In this document: positions 25,201 to 31,289 of the stretch, piece after piece | Layout of the letters: every line of letters begins with the position of its first letter | Numbering within the stretch: the stretch's first letter is position 1 | DNA from: Actinoplanes missouriensis 431 | Lineage (GTDB): Bacteria > Actinomycetota > Actinomycetes > Mycobacteriales > Micromonosporaceae | Length of the DNA stretch: 64,000 nt | Direction of reading: 5' to 3' | Assembly (NCBI RefSeq): GCF_000284295.1 | Contig: NC_017093.1 | Span: 8,556,001-8,620,000, forward strand | The notes under the pieces: model-generated | The model's database searches: none | What the model was told of the DNA's origin: nothing | Seen by the model: the letters and a program-made list of their open reading frames with translations, nothing else | Made by a program: the position numbers and the translations under genes

Positions 25201-25613
25201 GCCGGGCCGGCCCACCAGCCGAGCGCCTCGGTCAGCATCTGCCACGCGGCCTCCGGCTCCGCCGTGTGCGCCGCGGAGATCACCGACTCGAACCGCCAGG
25301 CGTCGACGGCGTCCGCGGGAAGCCGCAGGGCGTACCCGGGCGCGGACCGCACCAGGAACTGCGCCGGGGCGTGCGGTGCGCGATCCGGTTCCAGCACACG
25401 GCGAAGATTCGAGATGTACGCCTGGAGCGAGGTGATCGCCTTACCCGGTGGTTCGCCGCCCCACGTCCACTCCAGCAACTGTTCCGTGGAGACGACACCG
25501 CCCCGCCGGGTGAGGAGGATCGCCAGAACGGCGCGCTGCCGAGGGCCGCCGAGATCGACAGGCCTCCCGTCGACGATCGCCTCGATCGTTCCGAGTACCC
25601 GCAGCCTCACCAT
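22206..25613 (-). CDS. SARP-LAL transcription regulator (BTAD + AAA + LuxR HTH)
   Basis: About 1135 residues. The N-terminus is an OmpR-type winged helix (MVRLRVLGTIEAIVDGRPVDLGGPRQRAVLAIL in family style) followed by a bacterial transcriptional activation domain, up to about 215. Next comes an AAA module (Walker A VVRGTAGIGKTSL near 265; LLAVIDDAQWLDQSSARVL Walker B), a long TPR-like helical region, and a C-terminal LuxR helix-turn-helix (LTGQELTIARLVAGGATSKEVSAELFVSPRTVDAHL). It is an ATP-dependent activator of the kind that controls secondary metabolism or catabolism. ATG 25613 is preferred over TTG 25634; ribosome site weak. It lies divergent from NTPase B and convergent to the small membrane protein gene. 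Confidence 0.88.
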   Translation of the reverse strand: MVRLRVLGTIEAIVDGRPVDLGGPRQRAVLAILLTRRGGVVSTEQLLEWTWGGEPPGKAITSLQAYISNLRRVLEPDRAPHAPAQFLVRSAPGYALRLPADAVDAWRFESVISAAHTAEPEAAWQMLTEALGWWAGPAYGPFRDEPWAIAEAARLDGLHLTAREALIEAASATGRFAEAVAAAELLTPGHPLREESRRLLAAGPSRTSRRHGEPLSDGSGPTAAEVTVRRNRHLRGRDRELTALTEMRTRALGGVGGALVVRGTAGIGKTSLIEQVVASAAGLRVLRATGVEFEVGLPYSGLLQLLSPLTGGYDSLPVPQRHALEVAAGRREGARPDLALVAMATLTLLSAHAQDGPLLAVIDDAQWLDQSSARVLAFVGRRLATEPIMLLFGVREPAASNDLAALPALPVGEIADADARLLLADALPVPLEDRVAARILAESRGNPLTLLELARTAGPHMLAGGFDRPVSGGASEELFRADLAGLPEATRLLLLVAAAEPLGDPGLLWSAARVLGLAPEELTPAEDGGLVSVDLQVRFRHPLVRSAAYHSASVSDRRRAHLALAEATDPAADPDRHVWHRALAATGTDEPLAAELALAAQRVRARGGVAAAAVFLEHAARLTPDPWQRRERVLTAATDRLESGAPAEAQRLLSTVDAGGHAATQARMELLRGRIAFAQLRGKDAAEPLRRAAELLEPLNPGLAREVHLDALTAATAIGALGGVSLREAVRFARGAVRPTGPATTADLLLDGLIAVLGGDHPAGLDLFRQAVARSTDDDWPSRLKFAAAVMWELWDLTSYERLLDRQIARARAVGNLTRLPDALDTMAGVYLRQGRFAEAASVLEQAGELAGIAGTAPGYPQLVLAAWTGDPGTVALFDAAVANATARGEGLFVGYAHYALAGYHNGRGDYAAAARAAAFADRHLDFGFRGIALRELVEAAARAGDRTTAEQACERLRIRTGPAGTDFASGTQALCAALTTTGDDADTEFRVALEALGRSGLRADHARAELLYGEWLRREGRRTDARGHLRSAHAALLEMGADGFARRAAREMAATGERARSRSAQAGTGLTGQELTIARLVAGGATSKEVSAELFVSPRTVDAHLRNIFRKLGITSRRQLRDLPQYGEFEHRQQ

Positions 25614-25730
25614 CGCGCCGACATCCGACTCCAAGAAATCACCAAGTGCAGGTCAGCACGGTATCCGACGGGCATGCGACACCGACAGCCGAAGGCCGGA
25701 CCGATCCCACGGCGCCGGTCCGTCGCCGGC

Positions 25731-25753
25731 GATAGGCGGCTTTCGCCGACGCG
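25731..25753 (+). promoter_or_regulatory. GATAGGCGG...TTCGCCG element of NTPase B
   Basis: GATAGGCGGCTTTCGCC followed by GACGCG, 62 bases before the ATG of NTPase B. It differs from the NTPase A element at only two or three positions in the spacer. It sits within the 202-base region shared with the divergent LAL gene. Confidence 0.65.
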
Positions 25754-25815
25754 CTGATCACCCGCGCGCGGGAAGGCTTGGCAACGGACGCGCCATCACA
25801 ACCGGGGGACGAACC

Positions 25816-27918
25816 ATGAGCACGGACACTCGACCATCGCCTTCTCGACCATCGCCTTCTCGACCATCGCCTGTTCCTTCGCTGCGGGAGAGGCTGGCCC
25901 GGGCGCGCGCCGAGGCCTTCGTCGGACGGCGCGACGAACTGGCGGCGTTCGACGCGGCACTGCGCCAGGATCCCGCCGCGGCGCCCGTCCTCTACGTGCA
26001 CGGACCCGGCGGTATCGGCAAGTCGACCCTGGTCCGGCGGCTTGCCGATGCCGCCCGGCAGGCCGGACGCCTGATCATCGAGATCGACGGACGCTTCGTC
26101 AGCGGCTCCACCGCCGAGTTCGAGGAGTCCGCGCAGGCGGTGCTCGACCAGCCCGGCACCGTCCTGATCGTGGACTCGTTCGAGCACTGCCAGTGGCTGG
26201 AGACCTGGCTGTGGCAGCTGTTCCTGCCCCGGATCGCCGACGGCGCCCTGGTCGTCCTCGCCGGCCGGGAGTCGCCGTCGGCCGAATGGACATCGGACCC
26301 CGGATGGGCGGGAGCGCTGTATGTCACCGAACTCGGTCCGCTCACCGGGACGGAAGCGCGCAGGCTCCTCACCGTCAACGGCGTCCGGCCGGAGAACGAG
26401 GAGGCCGTCATCCGGTTCGCGGGCGGCAACCCGCTCGCTCTCTCGCTGGCCGCCGCGGTGGACCGGGCACAGCCGGGTACGGCACGCGGCTGGTCCTCGT
26501 CGGCCGAGACGCTGCATACCCTGATCGCTGGGCTGATCGGCGAGGTGCCGTCACCGGAACACCGCCGGGCTCTCGAGGTGGCCGCTCAGGCGTACACGAC
26601 GACCGAGGAACTCCTCCAGGCGGCGTTGCCCGGGCAGGACCCGCAGCCGTTGTTCGCCTGGTTACGCGGGTTGCCGTTCATGGAGACCACGCCGTACGGG
26701 ATCTACCCGCACGACGCCGCCCGCGAAGCCGTCTCCGCCGACCTGCGATGGCGGGCGCCCGGCGCCTTCACCACGATGCGGCAGCGTCTGCTGGCCGAAT
26801 ACCTGCGACAGATCCGGGAGGCCCCCGAGGACCGCGCGGCACGTGTCAGCAGCCAGCTCTACTACCTGTTCCGCGACGTCGAAGCGGTCGGCGAGACCTG
26901 GGTCTGGTCGCGCAAGGGTGACGTGCAGGACGATCCGCTGCGGCCCGAGGACGTCGACACCGTCCTCGGCATGGCGGCCGAGTGCGAAGGTCCCGAGTCC
27001 GCCGAGCTCGTCCGCTACTGGACCGGCAGGCAGCCGGGGGCGTTCAGCGTCTACCGGATGGCCGGCAGCGCCCGGATCATCGCCTTCGCCGCCCGGCTGA
27101 TCCTGCCCGCGCCGGCCGATCCAGAGGACGTCGCCGTGGATCCGATCGTCGCGGCGGCCTGGAGGTACTGCAACGAGACGGCGCCGCCGGCGCCCGACGA
27201 GCACATCGCGATGACTCGCTTCTGCGTCTACCCCGACGCGTACCAGATTCCCTCGCCGGTCGTCACCCTGTGCAATTCCCGTACCCATCTGGAGATCTCC
27301 CGCAGCCGCAACCGCGCCTACGGGATGTTCGTCTATCAGGACGTCGACGCCTGGGCCCGGCGGTACCGCGGCGTCCTCACCGATCCCGGCCTGCGGCCCG
27401 AGGTCGGCGGAAGGACCTATGGTCTCCTGGTCAACGATTGGCGCCGGACGCCGTTCGAGACGTGGCTCAGCCAGATCATCGCCACCACCGACGCCCCCGC
27501 GCCGGCGACGCCCGCCGGCATGACACGGGAGGCCTTCGACTCAGCGGTCCGGCAGGCGTTGCAGCAGTGGCGGTCGCCGCGCGCCTTCGCCGTCACGGAT
27601 CTCCTGAAGTCCTCCCTCGTCGCGGACGCCGCCGACCCGGTCACCGGACTACGTTCTCTGATCGAACAGACCGTCGACGACCTGGGCGCCGATGCCCGGA
27701 CGATGAAGGCGCACGAGGCGGTCGTCGCCTCGTACTTCTCCGGCGCACCGACCCAGGAGGCCGCCGCGCGACGGGCCGGCATGTCGTTCAGCACCTACCG
27801 CCGGCATCTGCGCCAGGGCATCGAGGCCCTGTGCGCATCTTTGTGGGAGCGACGGTGTGGCAGTCTGCGTCGTCCCGGACAGGTAGGGAGCATGAACCAC
27901 CCTGGATCACCCGGATGA
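25816..27918 (+). CDS. STAND-like NTPase / GNAT-like / HTH protein, paralogue B
   Basis: 700 residues, paralogous to A and C over its whole length. It opens with a short RPSPS repeat (DNA 25831-25875), then LRERLARARAEAFVGRRDEL, Walker A GPGGIGKST, Walker B VLIVDSFEHCQWLETWLWQ, GNPLAL, the GNAT-like middle (VRYWTGRQPGAFSVYRMAG, MTRFCVYPDAYQ, VNDWR) and the C-terminal HTH (TQEAAARRAGMSFSTYRRHLRQG). A ~25-residue tail after the HTH is unique to this copy. GGGGGA stands 6 bases before the ATG. Its stop overlaps the start of an ECF sigma factor gene (ATGA), so the NTPase, sigma factor and anti-sigma-like protein are made together. A signal-integrating role upstream of the sigma factor is inferred. 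Confidence 0.72.
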   Translation: MSTDTRPSPSRPSPSRPSPVPSLRERLARARAEAFVGRRDELAAFDAALRQDPAAAPVLYVHGPGGIGKSTLVRRLADAARQAGRLIIEIDGRFVSGSTAEFEESAQAVLDQPGTVLIVDSFEHCQWLETWLWQLFLPRIADGALVVLAGRESPSAEWTSDPGWAGALYVTELGPLTGTEARRLLTVNGVRPENEEAVIRFAGGNPLALSLAAAVDRAQPGTARGWSSSAETLHTLIAGLIGEVPSPEHRRALEVAAQAYTTTEELLQAALPGQDPQPLFAWLRGLPFMETTPYGIYPHDAAREAVSADLRWRAPGAFTTMRQRLLAEYLRQIREAPEDRAARVSSQLYYLFRDVEAVGETWVWSRKGDVQDDPLRPEDVDTVLGMAAECEGPESAELVRYWTGRQPGAFSVYRMAGSARIIAFAARLILPAPADPEDVAVDPIVAAAWRYCNETAPPAPDEHIAMTRFCVYPDAYQIPSPVVTLCNSRTHLEISRSRNRAYGMFVYQDVDAWARRYRGVLTDPGLRPEVGGRTYGLLVNDWRRTPFETWLSQIIATTDAPAPATPAGMTREAFDSAVRQALQQWRSPRAFAVTDLLKSSLVADAADPVTGLRSLIEQTVDDLGADARTMKAHEAVVASYFSGAPTQEAAARRAGMSFSTYRRHLRQGIEALCASLWERRCGSLRRPGQVGSMNHPGSPG
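25831..25875 (+). repeat. three 15-bp repeats encoding Arg-Pro-Ser-Pro-Ser
   Basis: Units CGACCATCGCCTTCT at 25831-25845 and 25846-25860 are identical; the third (25861-25875) diverges at the end. They lengthen the disordered N-terminus of NTPase B, which A and C lack. Confidence 0.85.
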
Positions 27919-28469
27919 CCGGGCCGCAGCCGGACGGAGCCGAAGACTGGTTCCGTGCGTTACATCAGCACACCTTCGCCGACCTGCTCCGGTTCGTGGA
28001 GCGGCGTGTCCCCGCCGACGACGCCGAGGACATCGTCTCGACGGTGTACCTCACCGCCTGGCGGCGGCGCACGGAACTGCCCGAGGACGCCCGGCCGTGG
28101 TTGTTCGCGGTCGCCCGCAAGACGATGGCGAACCGCACCCGCGGGTGGCTGCGCCGCCGGGCGCTCGATGTGCGGCTGACCGCGGCCGGCAACGACGCCA
28201 CCCCTGACCCGGCGACCGGCCTGACCGCCCGCCTCGACCTGCAACGTGCCTGGCAGACGCTGAGCGCGGCGGATCGTGAGGTGCTCGCCCTGGTCGCGTT
28301 CGACGACCTGACCAACGAGCAGGCCGCCACCGTCCTGGGCTGCCGCCGATCCGCCTTCACGATGCGCCTCGCCCGCGCCCGCAAGCGGCTGCACGCCGCC
28401 CTCGAGCCCGCCGGCGCCACCTCCTCGCACGCACACACCTTCCAGGAGCAGTCGTGGACGAAAGCCTGA
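27915..28469 (+). CDS. ECF-type RNA polymerase sigma factor
   Basis: 184 residues. Region 2 is seen in FADLLRFVERRVPADDAEDIVSTVYLTAWRR and region 4 in LSAADREVLALVAFDDLTNEQAATVLGCRRSAFTMRLARARKRL. There is no C-terminal extension. It would direct RNA polymerase to stress- or signal-specific promoters, possibly including the GATAGGCGG elements nearby (inference). The ATG overlaps the NTPase B stop by 4 bases; the 3' end overlaps the next gene by 16 bases. This tight coupling to both neighbours is unusual and suggests a fixed stoichiometry. Confidence 0.88.
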   Translation: MTGPQPDGAEDWFRALHQHTFADLLRFVERRVPADDAEDIVSTVYLTAWRRRTELPEDARPWLFAVARKTMANRTRGWLRRRALDVRLTAAGNDATPDPATGLTARLDLQRAWQTLSAADREVLALVAFDDLTNEQAATVLGCRRSAFTMRLARARKRLHAALEPAGATSSHAHTFQEQSWTKA

Positions 28470-29227
28470 ACGACCTCAACCGCCTCGCCGTCCTCGACCC
28501 CGCACGAGGCACCGAGCCCACGGAGATGCAGTGGGCCCGCTCTCGGGCGGCGGTGGAGCGCATCATGTCGGGCCAGGGGTCCGGAGCCGTCCGGCGGTCC
28601 CCGGCCCGCCGCTGGATCACCATCGGCGCGGTGGCGGTGGCAGCCGGCCTCGCCGCGGTCGTCGCCGTGCCGATCCTGGTGCCCGGCGCCGCCGAGAAGG
28701 CCGTGGCCTCCTGGACCGCGATGCCGACGTCCCGAACTGGAGATCAAGTCATGACGCAGGCCGAGATCTGCGGAAGCGGCGAGGTCGGCGGCTCGTCGGC
28801 GACGGTGCGCCCGTCCGACGTGATCCTCGCCGAGCAGCGTGGCGACGCGACCCTGCTCATCATGCGAAAGACCAGCGGTGACGTCGTCGAATGCCTGATC
28901 GTGGGCAAGGACCAGGTCGCCTCGATGGGCTTGACCGCCGGCAAGCCGCTACCCGCGCCCCCGGCCGGAACGGTCAACTTGGAGACGATGAGCTCCGCCG
29001 GTGAGGGCGACGGCATGTGGTCGAACGTGGTGGGTCTGGCCGCTCCGGACGTCACCGCTGTGGAGATCCGGCTGGACAACGGCAGGACGTTCCAGGCCAG
29101 TGTGCGCGGCGGCTGGTGGGGCGCCTGGTGGCCCGGCCCCGAGGGCGGCGAGGGCACAGACACCTTCACCATCATCGTTCACAGCGGCGCCGGCACCACC
29201 GAGCACCGCCCTTCCGAGCTGCCGTAA
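28454..29227 (+). CDS. single-pass membrane protein, probable anti-sigma partner
   Basis: 257 residues. A cytoplasmic N-terminus (1-52, ESLNDLNRLAVLDPARG...), one membrane helix (about 53-77, WITIGAVAVAAGLAAVVAVPIL) and an extracytoplasmic domain of ~180 residues with two cysteines and a Trp/Gly-rich segment (GGWWGAWWPGPEGGEG). Position directly after an ECF sigma gene and topology fit an anti-sigma or CU044-type partner, but the zinc motif HxxxCxxC of classic ZAS proteins is absent. GTG 28454 follows AGGAG by 5 bases. Confidence 0.65.
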   Translation: MDESLNDLNRLAVLDPARGTEPTEMQWARSRAAVERIMSGQGSGAVRRSPARRWITIGAVAVAAGLAAVVAVPILVPGAAEKAVASWTAMPTSRTGDQVMTQAEICGSGEVGGSSATVRPSDVILAEQRGDATLLIMRKTSGDVVECLIVGKDQVASMGLTAGKPLPAPPAGTVNLETMSSAGEGDGMWSNVVGLAAPDVTAVEIRLDNGRTFQASVRGGWWGAWWPGPEGGEGTDTFTIIVHSGAGTTEHRPSELP

Positions 29228-29236
29228 CGTCCCCTG

Positions 29237-29803
29237 TCAGACCTTCGGAAGCAGCCCTTCGACCAGCGCTCGCATCCGGCTCGAAGGGCCTTCCGGACCC
29301 ATGGCCGCGGCCAGGACCTGCGCGCCGTCCAGGACGATCATCAACTGGTCGGCCAGCGCGTCCGGGTTCGCGGCCCCCGCCTGCGCGGCCTGCTCCCGCA
29401 GCCAGTGCAGCACCTCGCGTTTATGGGCCAACGCCGCCTGATGGGCCGGGTGTGACTCGTCCGGGAACTCGCTCGTGACGTTGAGGGTGGCGCAGCCCCG
29501 ATACCCCGGCTGCCGCATGTCGTCCACGGTCATGTCGACCAGGGCAAGAAGACGATCACGAGCATCGGGTACGCCGTCGGTCGCCACCCGCAGTCGCTCC
29601 CACCATCCGGTGTTCCGATCGACCAGGTACGCCGTGAGCAACTCGTCCTTCGTCGGGAACTGCCGGTAGAGGGTCGCGTTGGCGACCTCGGCCGTCTTGA
29701 TGACCAGGTCCATCCCGACAGCCCGCGCGCCACGGGCGTAGAAGAGGTCCCCGGCGACGTCCAGGATGTGCCGTCGCGTCTGCTCCGACGATCGTCTGGC
29801 CAC
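29237..29803 (-). CDS. TetR-family repressor
   Basis: 188 residues. The N-terminal HTH is typical (SSEQTRRHILDVAGDLFYARGARAVGMDLVIKTAEVANATLYRQFPTKDELL); the C-terminal helical domain binds an unknown ligand. GTG 29803 has GGGAGG upstream. The gene is divergent from the SDR gene, and three copies of a GACGGAACG-type site lie between them, so it very likely represses itself and the SDR gene until an inducer, perhaps the SDR substrate, binds. Confidence 0.88.
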   Translation of the reverse strand: MARRSSEQTRRHILDVAGDLFYARGARAVGMDLVIKTAEVANATLYRQFPTKDELLTAYLVDRNTGWWERLRVATDGVPDARDRLLALVDMTVDDMRQPGYRGCATLNVTSEFPDESHPAHQAALAHKREVLHWLREQAAQAGAANPDALADQLMIVLDGAQVLAAAMGPEGPSSRMRALVEGLLPKV

Positions 29804-29843
29804 GAGCCCTCCCGCTGATCACCTTGCCCGCTTCCCAGTATGT

Positions 29844-29914
29844 GACGGAACGCTCTCTCCCACAACTTTGACAGAGAGAACGCTCCGTCACATCATGAGT
29901 GAGAACGTTCCGTC
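29844..29914. promoter_or_regulatory. three TetR operator sites and SDR promoter
   Basis: Sites share GACGGARCGNTCTC: plus strand 29844-29857 (GACGGAACGCTCTC), minus strand 29876-29889 (GACGGAGCGTTCTC) and minus strand 29901-29914 (GACGGAACGTTCTC). The first two form a long inverted repeat. A promoter TTGACA (29868-29873), 17 bases, CATCAT (29891-29896) points toward the SDR gene; site 2 fills its spacer and site 3 lies just downstream, ideal for repression. Confidence 0.75.
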
Positions 29915-29932
29915 TCAAACGCAAGGATGATC

Positions 29933-30727
29933 ATGCAGATCGACTTCACCGGCCGTACCGTCCTGGTCACCGGCTCGACGCTCGGCATCGGCCTGGCCAC
30001 CGCCGAGGGTTTCGCCCGGGCCGGCGCCCGGACCGTTCTCAACGGACGGGACGAGACCCGCCTCAAGGCGGCAGCCGAGAGCATCCGGGCGAAGGTGCCG
30101 GGCGCCGACCTCGTCACCGTCGCCGCCGACGTGTCCACCGCGGAAGGCGCGGCGACCCTGCTGGAGGCGGTGCCGGCGGTCGACGTGCTGGTCAACAACA
30201 CCGGCATCTTCGCCTCCACGCCGGTCCTCGAGATCTCCGACGAGGAGTGGCGCCGGTTCTTCGAGGTCAACGTGCTCAGCGGCGTACGGCTGGCCCGTCA
30301 ATACCTGCCCGGCATGATGGCGCGCGGATTCGGCCGCGTCGTGTTCGTCTCCAGCGAGACGGCGATCGACACGCCGCTCGACATGGTGCATTACGGGGTG
30401 ACCAAGACCGCCCTGCTCGCGATCGCCAGCGGCCTCGCCAAGGCGGCGGCCGGCACCGGTGTCACCGTCAACTCGGTCCTCCCCGGCCCGACCCACACCG
30501 AGGGCATCGAGGAGTACGTCACCGCGCTCATCCCCGAGGCCGAGTCCTTCGACGCCGCCCAGCGCGAATTCATCGCCCGCTTCCGGCCCACATCGCTTCT
30601 CCAGCGCCTGATCGAGCCCTCCGAGGTCGCCAACCTGATCCTGTTCACCAGCTCCGAGCTGGCCCCCGCCACCACGGGCGCGGCCCTGAAGGTGGAGGGC
30701 GGCACGCTCACCTCGCTCGTACCGTGA
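29933..30727 (+). CDS. short-chain dehydrogenase/reductase
   Basis: 264 residues of the classical SDR family. Cofactor motif TGSTLGIG, then NNTG (Asn-Asn-Thr-Gly, a variant of NNAG), catalytic SSETAID...YGVTK (Ser, Tyr, Lys) and the PGPTHTEG loop. Arg at the end of strand 2 (NGRDETR) suggests NADP(H). It reduces or oxidises an unknown carbonyl or alcohol. ATG 29933 is preferred (AAGGA 5 bases upstream) over ATG 29927, which abuts the ribosome site. Controlled by the divergent TetR protein. It overlaps the convergent SRPBCC C gene by 20 bases. Confidence 0.87.
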   Translation: MQIDFTGRTVLVTGSTLGIGLATAEGFARAGARTVLNGRDETRLKAAAESIRAKVPGADLVTVAADVSTAEGAATLLEAVPAVDVLVNNTGIFASTPVLEISDEEWRRFFEVNVLSGVRLARQYLPGMMARGFGRVVFVSSETAIDTPLDMVHYGVTKTALLAIASGLAKAAAGTGVTVNSVLPGPTHTEGIEEYVTALIPEAESFDAAQREFIARFRPTSLLQRLIEPSEVANLILFTSSELAPATTGAALKVEGGTLTSLVP

Positions 30728-31181
30728 CCTCGGGCTGACCGGGCTTCTCAGCGGTCCGGCGGAGCAGGTCGAGCCAGGAGAGCAGGGAGGCGTCGAGGGC
30801 GCGGCGCATGGTCTCGATGTCGGCGCGCACCTGCCGCCCGTCCCAGGACTCGGCCGTGGTCAAGACCGTCGCGTCACCGTCGGCCGTGAAGGTCCACTCG
30901 TGGATGCCGATGATGCCCTGAGCCGGGCCGCCCCAGAGGACCCGGCGAGGCGCGTCGATGGCGTAGACCGTGGAGGCGATCCGCAGGCCGGCGGTGCTCC
31001 AGTGGAACGTCGAGCCGAGCTGCAGCGGGCCGTCGGCATCCGCGCTGTCGATGTCGCTCTGCCAGGTGGTCCATCGGTTCACATCCGTGTGCAGGGCCCA
31101 CACCCGGCCGATCGGAGCCTCGATACGGAACTCGTGGCGCGCGACGACAGCCGCGTTCTCGTCGATGCCGGTGACACCCAT
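30708..31181 (-). CDS. SRPBCC (START-like) ligand-binding protein, copy C
   Basis: 157 residues, closely similar to copy A (19212-19661) along its whole length: RIEAPIGRVWALHTDVNRWT, FHWSTAGLRIASTVYAIDAP, LWGGPAQGIIGIHEWTFTADGDAT are shared almost exactly. It differs by a longer C-terminus (KPGQPEVTVRAR) that runs into the convergent SDR gene. AGGAG stands 8 bases before the ATG. As for copy A, an NTPase paralogue lies upstream on the same strand with a conserved dyad in between, implying the pair was duplicated as a unit. Confidence 0.82.
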   Translation of the reverse strand: MGVTGIDENAAVVARHEFRIEAPIGRVWALHTDVNRWTTWQSDIDSADADGPLQLGSTFHWSTAGLRIASTVYAIDAPRRVLWGGPAQGIIGIHEWTFTADGDATVLTTAESWDGRQVRADIETMRRALDASLLSWLDLLRRTAEKPGQPEVTVRAR

Positions 31182-31204
31182 GTCACGTCTCCTCAAGCAA
31201 TTGC

Positions 31205-31236
31205 GGTAGCCGCACCGGATCTCCGGTGCGGCTACC
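31205..31236 (-). terminator. 15-bp perfect stem-loop between NTPase C and SRPBCC C
   Basis: GGTAGCCGCACCGGA (31205-31219), loop TC, TCCGGTGCGGCTACC (31222-31236). It lies in the leader of SRPBCC C, after the conserved dyad and 24 bases before the start. Without a T-run it could be a terminator of the NTPase transcript, an attenuator or an operator. Confidence 0.55.
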
Positions 31237-31251
31237 ACCGTCTCGGATCGC

Positions 31252-31278
31252 GGTTGTCAACCGCATGGTCAACTGCTG
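31252..31278 (-). promoter_or_regulatory. conserved dyad element upstream of SRPBCC C
   Basis: Plus strand GGTTGTCAACC then GCATGGTCAACTGCTG, aligned with 19744-19771 before SRPBCC A. The 11-bp GGTTG-T-CAACC is a perfect dyad. It stands 71 bases before the SRPBCC C start. Confidence 0.6.
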
Positions 31279-31289
31279 TCCACGGGTGT

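Noticed and set aside
24685..25815. 5' extension of the NTPase B frame to 24685
   Set aside because: It runs antisense through the LAL gene; the family N-terminus and a GGGGGA ribosome site fix the start at 25816.
28454..29227. Classic zinc-binding anti-sigma factor
   Set aside because: The HxxxCxxC motif is absent; only position and topology support an anti-sigma role.
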